Assembly: GCA_903632075.3 (NCBI GenBank)
Contig: CAHIKZ030003474.1
Coordinates: 2,941,684-3,005,683, forward strand
Reading direction: 5' to 3'
Length of the DNA stretch: 64,000 bases
Origin: Acanthosepion pharaonis
Lineage: Eukaryota; Mollusca; Cephalopoda; Sepiida; Sepiidae
Every line of letters begins with the position of its first letter. Position 1 is the stretch's first letter. The translations under genes and the position numbers were made by a program. Shown in pieces: positions 1 to 11,740 of this stretch. The notes below the pieces were generated by a model. The model was not told where the DNA came from. It saw only the letters and a program-made list of their open reading frames with translations, and did no database searches.

Positions 1-602
1 CATCTATTAGCAAGGGAAATAACTCTTTATTTTTAACCCTAATGTAATAGGCAATTACTGTATATCCTCGTGTATAAGCCAACTTCATGTATAGTGCGAT
101 CTCTTTTATGCATAAATTTTAACCCCTGCAGAAAAAAAATTACCTGTGTATAGTGCGAGCCCCTATATTTTTCATAAAAAATTGATCATAAAATGTCATA
201 CTATACTCGAGTATATATGGCATTCATTTTAATTGCTATGAAAGGCTACATTAATTCAACAGTTCAATTTTCTGAGGCATGAGTTCTTTTTCATAGGCAA
301 CTCGAGATTTTTATCAATACTTGCTTAAATGTCTATGTTCAGGCTTCAGTATAGCTAAATGAGTAGAATTGGTAGAAATCTTGCATATGATATAAAAACA
401 ACATTTAGTAATAGTTTAAATTTTTTTTTTTTTTTTGATTTGCTTAAGCCATATTGATGTCAATAGTGACATTGCTTAAGGTTTATATTTGAGTACAGTT
501 GCTTATAAACAAAATTGTGTATTTGTCATTTGGGGAATTTTTCTTCAAAGCAGAATTGCTAAACTTCCTTAAATTTAATCAAAAACTGTAATTTCTTCTA
601 TG

Positions 603-668
603 TGCAGTGTCCCTTCAGGACGTGGGCGACCATGGCTCTCCACAATTTCCTGTTCTTTGTAGCTCTTA
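603..668 (+). repeat. Short dispersed repeat, mate at about 61262
   Basis: GTGGGCGAYYATGG..CCACAATTT...TAGCTCTTAG is shared with 61265-61315 on the same strand. Related words (catgattcactacaattt) recur near 51935 and 60046. Family unknown. Confidence 0.5.
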
Positions 669-1552
669 GTAAATTTAAAAACTGCAACACTCCATTGATA
701 TAAGTTTCAGATTATACTGCTTTCAAATTTCATCTTTTTCAAAGTCATTAATTCATTAAATGGAATAATGTATAGCTTCATTGAAGAAGGAAAAGTAGAT
801 GTTGAACTTATTCTCATTATATATTATAATATTATATATTCTCATCTAATTATTAAATGAATAGCTTCTTTGTAAAAATAAAAGTGGGTGTTGAAATTAT
901 TCTAATAGTTTTACATTTCCATTTGAGAAACTTGTGAAAAAGGTTACATTGTTAAAACTGAAAACCAAACATGTTGCAAAAAATGTTCTTTTATTATTAA
1001 TCATGTTTTTTTTGTTTTTACTTTTTTTCATTGCATCCAGAAACTTGATGCTTTCAAGTATGTCTGTTCTGAAATTGATTATTCATTCATGTTTGTAAAA
1101 TCTCTGCTTTTACCTCTTGTTCACTTATGTTCATTGTATTATAATTCTGTCCATTTCTCTGTCAGCAAGTTAGCACCTGCGTTACACCCTGCCATTGTCT
1201 CAAATAAATAATGGACCATTCCGGTCTGAATGTGAGGAAAGATGGAAGTAAAAAAATATATCAGAGATACTGTTTGTTTTTTTAGTGAGAAAAAAGAAAG
1301 CCTGTGTAAAAAAGAAAATAGGAAAGATAGAAGAGGTGATGAGACTCTCACGCATTTAACATCTGCTTCATTGAAATGAAAAACTTTATCAATTTTAAAC
1401 CTTTTCATTTCTGCTCTGTTACTTCTTTAAATGTCTTGAATTCACACTTATTATTATGGCAGTATTTTGTTAAACTTAAATATTTAACAATACAAGATCG
1501 GAATTTCTACAAGTATTTTATAGTCAAGGAACTTGTTCAATCATTAACTTAT

Positions 1553-2319
1553 TGTTATATTCCATGCTAATAGGAATATATACTTGAAAAACAAGGTGGA
1601 TAAAATAAGTAACGGTTTATTGTACAAAACCAGTACAATAAGAATAAAGGTAACAGTTATGCACAAGGTCACTGCAAGTCAATCCAGTAATGAGTGCTAC
1701 TATTGGAAGGTCGGTAGTTCTCAAGTATGTCTGAGTTGTACTCAACAGATCCCAGCTAGACGGTATCTAACACAACTGCCCTACGCAGTCACATGTGGTA
1801 CAAGGCCGAACTTAATGTAGGGTTCCCAAGCCTATAGGCTTGGCCAAAAAATCCCCGTAGACCCCCACATAAACGGGATCAGGTCTGTCTACCTCCCCAG
1901 ACATGACTCTGCCCTTCAGCATAGCCTCATCCGTGTTCCTCTCTGCCTGAAGGCAGAATTCGACTAGCACAGCTGGAACAGATTCCAGCTAGTCAATATT
2001 TACTAGTCCCCCCCCACCATGGGGGTAGATGTGGCACAAGGCCAAGTTTAACATAGGTCATCCGAGCCGATGACTCGTCCAAAAAATCCCCGTAGAACCC
2101 ATATAAACAGGAATGGGTTGGTCTACCTCCCCGAACAAGACTCTGCCCTTTGGCAGAGCCCCATCCAGGTTCCTCTCTGCCCAAAGGCAGAGAGTTCAAC
2201 CATATAGCTGAAAAGATTCCAGCCAGTCTCCTGTAGTCTGTTGCCTTACGGATACTTATAGGTTGTTACTACGTATAGTGTAGTCACTCATGGGGGTAAC
2301 AGGTTATTCCATTACATCA
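1553..2319 (-). mobile_element. Solo LTR (Ty3/gypsy-like size), antisense, with 5-bp TSD
   Basis: The 767-bp unit starts TGTTATAT and ends ATTACATCA and is bounded by the direct repeat CTTAT (1548-1552 and 2320-2324). Read on the minus strand it has a weak TATA-type stretch (CACTATACG / CTATAAGTA, near 2250-2275), a structured region and AATAAA (complement of 1616-1621) near its end. No internal gag or pol is present, so it is a solo LTR. It is related in layout and in its middle sequence to the LTR at 49892-50640. Confidence 0.72.
1747..2213 (-). repeat. Tandem duplication (about 233 bp x 2) inside the LTR
   Basis: The words AGATCCCAGCTAG (1747), AGATTCCAGCTAG (about 1980) and AGATTCCAGCCAG (about 2213) mark unit borders; GTGGYACAAGGCC recurs at 1795 and 2031. 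Each unit carries one copy of the two-hairpin module described in the findings. Confidence 0.7.
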
Positions 2320-2490
2320 CTTATGAATTAGAAATTTAAATATCAGAAATCCATGAAATTTTAATGGGTACTCAAAGTAGCAATTAAAATTACATTAACC
2401 AAACATTTTGTTAAATATTTGATCTACAAGCCGGCTTTTATCTTTGTTTTTTGTCTGTAAAAATTCTTTGTAAATTCTATTTTTCTTTAG

Positions 2491-2586
2491 GAATATCTTG
2501 AGAGAGTTGGATGAAACAGCCGTTGATACGATATTTGATGAACTCATTTATAAATTGTCAGTTTATACAGATCCTAAAGTTGGTTT
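2491..2586 (+). CDS. IQCB1: IQCB1 coding exon (first in window)
   Basis: Acceptor tttctttag before 2491 and donor GTAAGT at 2587. The first base completes a codon begun upstream; the exon then reads NILRELDETAVDTIF... and ends two bases into a codon. It matches the helical region of IQCB1 just before the KGLR block. Confidence 0.85.
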
Positions 2587-5500
2587 GTAAGTAAAAAAAA
2601 AAAATAAAAATCTCTTTTGTACCTTAATTATAAATTAATGTTTTTCTCTTCCCTACCTTCTGTATGGTAACACAAGACTTGAATTTTTTTTTTTATTCAC
2701 TTTAAAATTTCATCAATTACTCCCACCCAGTGTATATGTGAAGTAAACTCCCAGAGACCTGGTCCAACATGTGGACCATACATTTTGTCTGTAATGTGTG
2801 TGAGACTGCCCCAATCATCTTCAAGGGCAATTGTTTATATTTTCATCAGTCTAAGATTCTTATACTGGATGCAGGTGTAAAGTCATGTACTTTTGTATTC
2901 CGTGACTGGGAGTAACCTTAGGTCAATCTTACACATGGCTTCTGGTGTGAAATTTGATTGCAGTCTCTATTCCACACTCCCAATTTCACATGAATAGATA
3001 CGTTTTTTTTCTAATCCTGTCTTATACTAATTAGTTTTTCTATAAAACAAGCCCTGCTAAAGTTTTCTTTGCTTTTGAACAATGCAAATACAGTCATGAA
3101 ATCTGAAAAAAATATGCTTTAAATTAAATTGCATGCAATTTTTTCTTTAATTTTCATCAAATTGTATGCATTCTAAACTTAAATTTAACCTAACTTTATT
3201 ATAGCAATGAAGCAAAGCTTGGTCCCCCCCCCTTCTAGCAGTGAAAAACACATGTCTATTCTCCATTTATATTTATTAAACTAGATTAGACTGAAGTAAT
3301 TCCATAAAATCTTGTAGTGTTCACTGACTTGAGATGAAATCTTAGCCAGGTTTCCAAGCAATCAAAATCTTTAAATGTTTGAATTGGAATATTTGAAAGA
3401 AGAAAAAAGAAAAAATGGGTAATCCTTCAATTAAATGGTGTAAAATAAACTGCTATTCACTGAACAGCATAAAATCAATAAGGCCAAGATCTCATCAATT
3501 TACAGTTGTGCTGGCTCAATGTAATCATAAATTCTATGCTAACAGTTTCTTTTCTCACACTTCTGACTTGTGGAACTCCTTTCCAGCTCCATACTTTCTC
3601 GCCAAAAATTTAAATGCAATGTCAATCACTATCTACTGTCCTCCTGATTACTCTTTCCTCTTCTCACTCATTATTAATGTTTCTGTTCCTAATTCTTCCA
3701 TACCCTGTAACCCCTTCTGTAACCCCTAGTGGCTTTACTGCCTTGCATTGGGTGATACTGATTTTAAAAAAATATATGTATATATGTTTATTACAATGGG
3801 TAGTGGTGGAATACACAGCAAATAAATCCTGAAAACACAGAACTGTTCTTGGATCGCAGGATCCACAAAATGCTGTTGATGAATAACAACATGAGTCTAT
3901 CTTTGATGCCAGCATAAGTAGACCTGCCATCTGAAACAATATGACTTCCAGGTTGAATATACCACACAATCACCCCTTTCAGAGTCTCTGCTCAACAATC
4001 TGGAACTTCAACTAAGAAACACTTTCCCGAACACCACTTGATACCACTGAATACTCAGTGGCCAGGGCACCATTGGCCACAGTGATATTTATGATGAAAA
4101 AACATTTAAAGATATAAAATGAGTTTATATTATGCTTTTTAACTGAAACAGAACTTTGATGGATTATTTTAAGCTGCTTATGCTTAAATTAGGAATTAAT
4201 TTTGTATGGCACAAACAAATGCATTGCTTAAAATGTGTCTGAGAAATTTATTTCTTGAATATTGATTCTTTACAAAACAGATTTCCTGCAACTAAATATT
4301 TACTTTTTCTTGGTTTATTAGAAATAATTTATCTTAAAATTTTCAAGTTTGTGTGTGTGTGTTTTGTATATGTGAACACAGCTTTCAAGTAAATGTCTAC
4401 TTTCCTATCTTTAATATTGAGTTCTGAAATTCACTCTGTTACCTTTTATTACTTCAAAGACAATTTTAAACTCTTTTTCAGAGCTGCCAGTCGATGTGTT
4501 TTTGAGTTTTGTGAACACCACACACCTTTAATTGATTTATTATGCACCAAATATAAGTAAGTGTTTTGTATGGTGTAAAATGTTTATAATTATCACATCA
4601 GACATTACTCCTTCAGATTTTCATTTACTCAGGTCCTTGCAAAATAATCTCAATGGTAAAAATTTTAATTCTTTGGATGACATACAAAACCACCTTAATG
4701 AGTTCTTTGCTGAGAAAGCACCAAAATTCTGGGAAGATGGAATCTTTAAGTTGAAGAAAAAATGGAGAAAGGCTGTGTAATGAAATGGTTCATATTTAGG
4801 TGAATAAATATTAATAACATAATTTTGTTTTTTGCTTTAATTTCCCTTAAAAATCAGCATAAACCTTCCGGACAACCCAATATATATGGCCTTTATAATA
4901 ACTCAACAGAATTGGTAACCCTAAGCGTAACATAGAAATCAACCTTAATTCTTTATATCAATCTATAAAGATGCCGTGTCCATAAAAAAAAAAAAAAAAT
5001 TATAAAATAATTATAACAATTATAATTATCATTAATTCATTCATTGTAAACCAATGAGAATCTACTACACTTTTCTCCTCTACACACACAAACATTCAAC
5101 CTTCTCACTATCAGACAAGCCGTCAGCGTGGATAAGCCATCAACATGTGCATCAACACAAATTTTGTCTCCTTTTCTTTTTTCAGGTCATGATAGTAACA
5201 TTTATCTTTTAGCACTCAACAAAAATTCAAAGAAAATCCCAGACACTTCTTGTATTTTCCAACCAAATTATCTGGACACTCATTACACATATCTATATAT
5301 TATGAAATAGACTAAGTCTGACAATTATTTTAATATATTTATTGTTTATATGTTATTTTTATAGATACAAATATTTAAGTAAATTCTCTGTTTATAATAA
5401 ACATCTATAAAAAAAACATACAAGAAAGACTGTATACACTTTACTTATTCTTTATCTTATCATTCTGATGGATTCTGATCCGTATTTAACCAGAAACTTA

Positions 5501-8500
5501 CATTTTTACTTAATATTACTCTCTCTCATGTGTCCAACACCACATAGCACCCAGATAATAAATAAGAGTTTTGTTGTTTCCACATCTTGCTGTTTCTCAT
5601 TTTTATTAGCATTTTTATATATATGTAAGAGGGTTTTATAATTATTTTCCTAGTTATAACTTCCCTACAAATGTATACAAGTTGTATTCGATGTTCTAAG
5701 TGATTTGTTTAATTTCAGTCATTTTAATACTGCTGTTTTTCTTTACTTTTTTATTTTTTCCTTGAAGAGGGCTTCGTGTTCTCTTAAGCAAATTAGCAGA
5801 GAAAGGTTATCGTAGCGAATTAAAACCACTTCTCTCCCTCCTGAATGCTGGCTCTTCAGAGCAAGCAATAAAAGAGGTAAGAACCATTTATAAACTTCTC
5901 TTATCAAGAAGGCACCTTTTTGTCAAGAAGTAGTTTGACCAAAGAAAATCTACTGTTTAAATTAAAAAAAAAAAAATCTACCAATAAAATATATAAAAAA
6001 GATATAAAAATATATAAACTCTACCAGTAAAAGAGAAAAGAAAACGAGATTTTTTTTTATTTTTTTATTTTTTTTTCCAGTGATCTATCTTCTGGAGGTA
6101 AGGAGGAAAACAAATGGCAACAAAATGCAATTTCAGATTTTATCCAATGTGCCTTCTTTTTTTCCAGATTTAAAATGAACATTTTTCCTGTAGTAGCTTA
6201 TTTAGTCTTATTTCAATTTTTTTTTTTTCTTTCAAGAATTGCAAATTATTGTCACTAGATTTTAATCCTTAATCTCCTGAGTTATTTTTTCATTAAAACC
6301 TTTTAAATTCATTAAAATGAGTAAATTATGTACATTCGGACTAATGTCCTCATTTTTATTACATTTTGGCTGTTGTATCCGCTGGCCTTCGTCTGTTGAT
6401 TTGTGTAACCATCAGGGACTTTTAAATTGAATTCCCTTATTTAATCATCAGAGGTAGATTGTTCTTATTCCACTGTTCATATCTAGGGATATCTCATTTT
6501 GTTCCCTCTCAGTTTGTATTATCCAGGCAGAGATTGAACTCACAATTACTAATCCATCAAATTCACAAACCAACATTTTTAATCATTTGTGGGACAATCC
6601 TTAATGTAGAAACAATATGTCAACAACATTTCGTATCTCAAACCTAAACATATTTTAATCTTATCAAGAAATTTATGAATGACATTCTGATTCTTAAAAG
6701 AATCTTTTATTTTTGTTAATAAACAGTTAAAAAAGTAAAAAAGTTTCTCTATAGAAAAATAAAAATAAGTTATGTAAGTATATATACAATTATATATATT
6801 TTATTTTTCAGAAGTCCCATGTTGCTGCACAAAAAATCCAGGCTATTTGGCGAGGCTACATTGCTAGAAAAAGACTTCATAAGATAAACAAATCAATTGG
6901 AAAATTTCAGAGAATGTATTTGTAAGTAATTCAAGAGATATATATTAATTCCCCTCGGCCTTTTGGCTGGGGGTTTTTGACAAATAATGGATCGTTTCTT
7001 CTTCGAAGGCTGAGATTCGATCAAGGCTTTGACTAGCTGGGACTGGCTCCGCCTGGACCTGTTGGGACAAGTCATGACCAGCTTTGACTAGGCTCTGACC
7101 AGCTTGGACAAGCTATGACCATTTTTTGACCAGTGGCCTTTGAGTGGAAAACACTGGGTCTCCCACGTTAATCGACCTTGTGTCACATCTTGATTTTGTG
7201 GGAATCAAGTAAATACCAATTCAAGAGATATACATCAAAAACTAAAAGGTGTCAAATCAATCTTATTTCCTTCTTTGCTATCAAATAAAACACTTTGTAC
7301 TTAGCAACTTTTGATGGCATGTGCAACACTTTTTCAGTCAAAAAAAAAAAAAAAAGCTAAAGAATTACTGTCCTATATACGAAGCTGAGGCCTCCCATAA
7401 CCTAATTTTACCTCAGATGTTCATTTCTTCCTGGCCTGACTCCATGTTTTACTCGAATAACATTATTAGTTTTTTATTATTTTCTTCACATGGTTTTTCC
7501 TTTTCAATCTAGCGTTCTGGGTTTTCTCCATTGAGTCATAAAATCTCAAACACATAGCACCTTTCATAGAATATTTGCATTGCTAAGCATCACAGATTTC
7601 AGGCGTGATGGTATACTAGGCTTTATTCTGATTTCTTCCCAATGCAAGACTCTTAAGTTCGGGTTTTAATAGACTCCAACTCCCCAATGATATCTAAGGG
7701 GAACGTACCACATTTATGGCAGTTTCTATCAAGATCAGCGTATTTCCTGAACTTAGCAATTTCTTTGATTTTGATATGGCCACCAGGAACCATCACATCA
7801 ATAAGAAGTTATTTCAGAATTTTTATATTTATCCATTGGAGTTATGGAAATTTTTTTTTTTTTTTTTTTACAAAACAAGCATTTCAATATAAGGGAGTTG
7901 ACCAGGAATTGGTATAAATGTAAAATGTCATTAGTATATAAATGCTATATGCACACTAATGTCATTGCTATATTTATAATAAATTTTGTTGAGTTGATGT
8001 TGATATAGAGATTCTTGAGAGCTTGAAGATTTTGTTTATTATATTCATGTAGTATATTGGTGTTGTCAACAATTTTCCTGTATTATGAAGGTGGACAGGA
8101 ATGTGTAGTTGTTATGCAATAGGACTTGTATCCAACAAATTTTAAAATTCTAAAATAACTATAAGAGTGCATTTGCATATGTTTTTTAAAAATCACTATT
8201 ACAATGGAATGCAGATTTTATCAGTTACAATAGCATGTTTATCTTTGTAATTTACCTCTAAAGATGAACTTAGAAAAGGGTCGAAGTATTAGTTAATAAT
8301 AAAAAAAAAAAAAAAAAAAAACGGACCCTTCCTTGAAAATTACTGAAAAGACACAATATGTCTATATTATTCAATGAAACACACATTAAGTACAAGTGAG
8401 ACATGTTCTCCAGGTTACTTCTGGTATCTGCCCATTATTTAAAAATATTATGAAGTTTTTTAATGTATGGAAGTCCGTCATTTTTTTTTTTTTTAAATGT

Positions 8501-10966
8501 TTAATAACAAACATTTCATATAGCAAAAGAAAAAGTTTATTTACCAATAATTAAATATTTTTCTACAAAGATTTAAATAAGAGTTTGTTTGTTTTTTGGG
8601 GGAGGGCACGCAAATAATTCTAACTGATTTTTTTGAGTTGATTTGATCTTTTTTTTTCTTTTTTTTTAAATAAAGAATCTCTACATTGCCTCTTTTCTGT
8701 TTCTTAAAGCAAATGGAAAGAAAATAAAAATCAGCAATTGCAAGAACAACATAAGAAGGCTTGGCAGATTGAGCAGCAACGAAGTGAACTCCAGCAGAAC
8801 ATGAGGTCTTTTCATGAAAAACAATTAAAGAAAATAGAAATCGTAAGAGCAGGTGAGCAAAAGATTCCAGTTCTCTAGGACCATTCAACATTTGGGCTTT
8901 GATCCTTTTCCTGTTTTTCAATCCATAATGAAATAAATGTTGGTTAGAATTGTTTTGAAGTATTGTAATATTTGATCATCAAAATTACACAGCGCAAGGT
9001 TTATAACACTATCATTTACTATGAAAGGTAAACATTACATTCTATTATTACTGTTAAACATTGTTTTCTCAGTTTTGAATGTTAAAAATGAGAAAAATGT
9101 CTATTGCATATTTTATATACATATGAGAAACAGATCTTAAATGTTACTGTCTGTGATTATAAATTTCATGTGGCTAGTAATATTAGTCACACAATCTTCA
9201 GGCAGTAAACTAATATAATAGATACTCATAAAAAAAAATAAATAAATTATCTTTTACTGGATGGATGACAGTGATATTACCATCAGATAGCAGTAATATT
9301 TAAACAAGTTTATATTTGCTGTTTTGTATGTATATATATATATATATACATTTATCTTATGCAATGTTACATTAGAACATGCACATATCCACTACAAAAT
9401 TGTACTTTTTTTTTTTTTTTTTTTTTAAAAACGTCTCATCAGGTGGAGAATCATGGTTCATCTTCTCTTCAGGATGACACGTTAAAAAAAGGTTTTCCTT
9501 TTTTTGACATTGAAACAAATGTATAATTTTGTAGTGGATATGTGCGTGTTCTAATTTAACACTGCATAAGATAAATAAATATTTACAGCTCTACTTTGTG
9601 TATTGAGCAGTTTTTAAATTAATGTTTTGAACGCTGTAATCTTACTGTTCGTTCTCTACACTTTGAGATATATATATATCAAAACAATGTTAGGCAAATG
9701 AACAATAAAGTGCAGGTGAATTGTGTGTAATGTGCTTCATCCTTAAGGACTTCTTCAGACTAAAGTAATGTTTTTGTTAATGGAAATTCTTTTTAATGTG
9801 TCTGGGAATGTAGTCTAGCTCATTTAATTTAGTTTCCTTGTTTTTATAATTTTCATTTAGTATTCCACATTGCTTTCTTGGCAGTTCTATTATCACAATC
9901 AAAACACTTTCTATACATTTATATCTTGGTAAACTGCTTTATCTTAAAGCATTTTTAAAATCAAAATTATGGTCAGCAACTAAAGCATTGAGGGTTTTGT
10001 AAGATTTAAATTCCTTTTGCCTATTCTTTGTGGCAAACAGGTGAGTAAATTCCTCAGAAGTAATAACAAATTTTGTTTAAATTCTTTTCACTTGTCTTAG
10101 TGGGTTGGTAGAGTAACATATCTCAAGTTGGATTTGCTTGAATGTTTTCTTTTTTAAATATTTTACAGGCCTTGTTTCATGTTGAATATGAAGTAATTGT
10201 GGTATTGGAAAGTATTCTCAGTATATTTCTCCACTTCATGTAAATATTGAAGACTACAAATTCTGAGTGCTCTTAAATAATTATTCTGGATTTTAGAAAT
10301 TTAGATCATTTTTATTAGCCGATTTGTGATACTTAGTTCATTATCAGTATGGCTTAACAGAATTTCGTTATGGAATAAAATCAATCATATGTTTGACTTT
10401 CAGTTTATCTACAAGGTCAGATAATGTGTTGTGGGTATATATTAATAGAGCATCATATGTTGATCGCTCCTTTTCAAAATATTTTACCTAAACAGATTAA
10501 AGACACTAAGAACTGACAAGCAATGGATATGTGCAGAAAACAATCATCAAGTACAACATGATCAAGAACTTTATAAAATTGACAGCCTTATTTCTTTAAT
10601 TACTTCCAGCTCACATCCAGCAACATTTATATGGGGAAATGGAGTCTGCTGTCATTTGCATTCAGAAAGTGTGGAAAGGATATAGAGAGAGATCAAAATG
10701 GAAAGAACGACAAGAGGAATTTAAACGTCACAAGGCTGCAATCACAATACAAAGAAATGTAAGCTGACTTATCTTTTTAAAAATAATCTAGGGTTTTAGA
10801 TAACTGCTGGTTCTGTATTTCTCATCAGCAATGAGAATTAAAATTCATTGTCCATGACTTGAAAGATTAGCAAATTACTTGTGCTAGTGTCAATATCTGG
10901 ATCTCTGCAAAAAGGGCTTCTATTTATCCCAGATAAAAGTGAAGTAATTATCAGTTCACTAAAGCT

Positions 10967-11005
<39 letters not shown>

Positions 11006-11705
11006 TCTGATTATGCAACAGGTAAATTGAGCAAAATCTTTATAATTAAATTCTTTAAGAAACTAAAATGTCATGACACAATCAACCGTTAATCTAAAAA
11101 GCACTGTAATGATCCAGCCCAAAACCTGAATATTAAATTTAAAACAATTTAATTTTTCAGTTATCAGCCATTTTCATTTATCTGTGTACAAATTTCAAAA
11201 TATTTTAAGTTAAAACATAAAAATCAGAAAAATATGGTCGATACCTTTGTGATGTTTACAATTATCAACTATTTTTTTTTAAATCTTTGGCTACATAGAT
11301 TTTTCCTTTCTTGCCTACTTTTATATAAAGTTTTGATTAAAAAAAAATTGTCCATTATACAAAAATCTGTCTCTTTCCTTTAACCTAAAAAATTCTTGCA
11401 AATAAGACAAAGTTTTACCACTGGCTTGTTAAGATTAAACATCTAAGAAAAACAAGTTCTAAGCCAAAATAAACAGTTTTCAAAAATATTTGAAATTCCC
11501 AATTACTGGAATGTGAAAAATTCAAAAGATGGTTTCTTATAACATTTTTCCTAACCATACCTCAATTTTAACCTTTTTCTCAAATATTGGTACATTAGAG
11601 ATTTCTGTGGAAAATTAATTTTAACATTAAATATATGGTATACTTTTATTCAAGTGCATTCAGTAAGCTGCCATTTATTTAAAAAAAAAAAAAAAAAAAA
11701 TTATA

Positions 11706-11740
<35 letters not shown>

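Larger units (their letters stand above)
1..2490 (+). other. IQCB1 intron at window edge
   Basis: No upstream IQCB1 exon could be recognised here. About 55-200 is a repeat-like tract with recurring 'gtgtata' and 'atagtgcga' words. 603-668 matches a second copy near 61262-61320. A solo LTR occupies 1553-2319; the rest is plain AT-rich DNA. Confidence 0.5.

Noticed and set aside
1747..2213. Hammerhead ribozyme in the LTR module
   Set aside because: The CTGATGA and GAAA core motifs were not found; another fold remains possible.
8541..8921. 126-codon minus-strand frame, longest in the window
   Set aside because: Antisense to the IQCB1 coiled-coil exon and extended through A/T homopolymers; no protein features.
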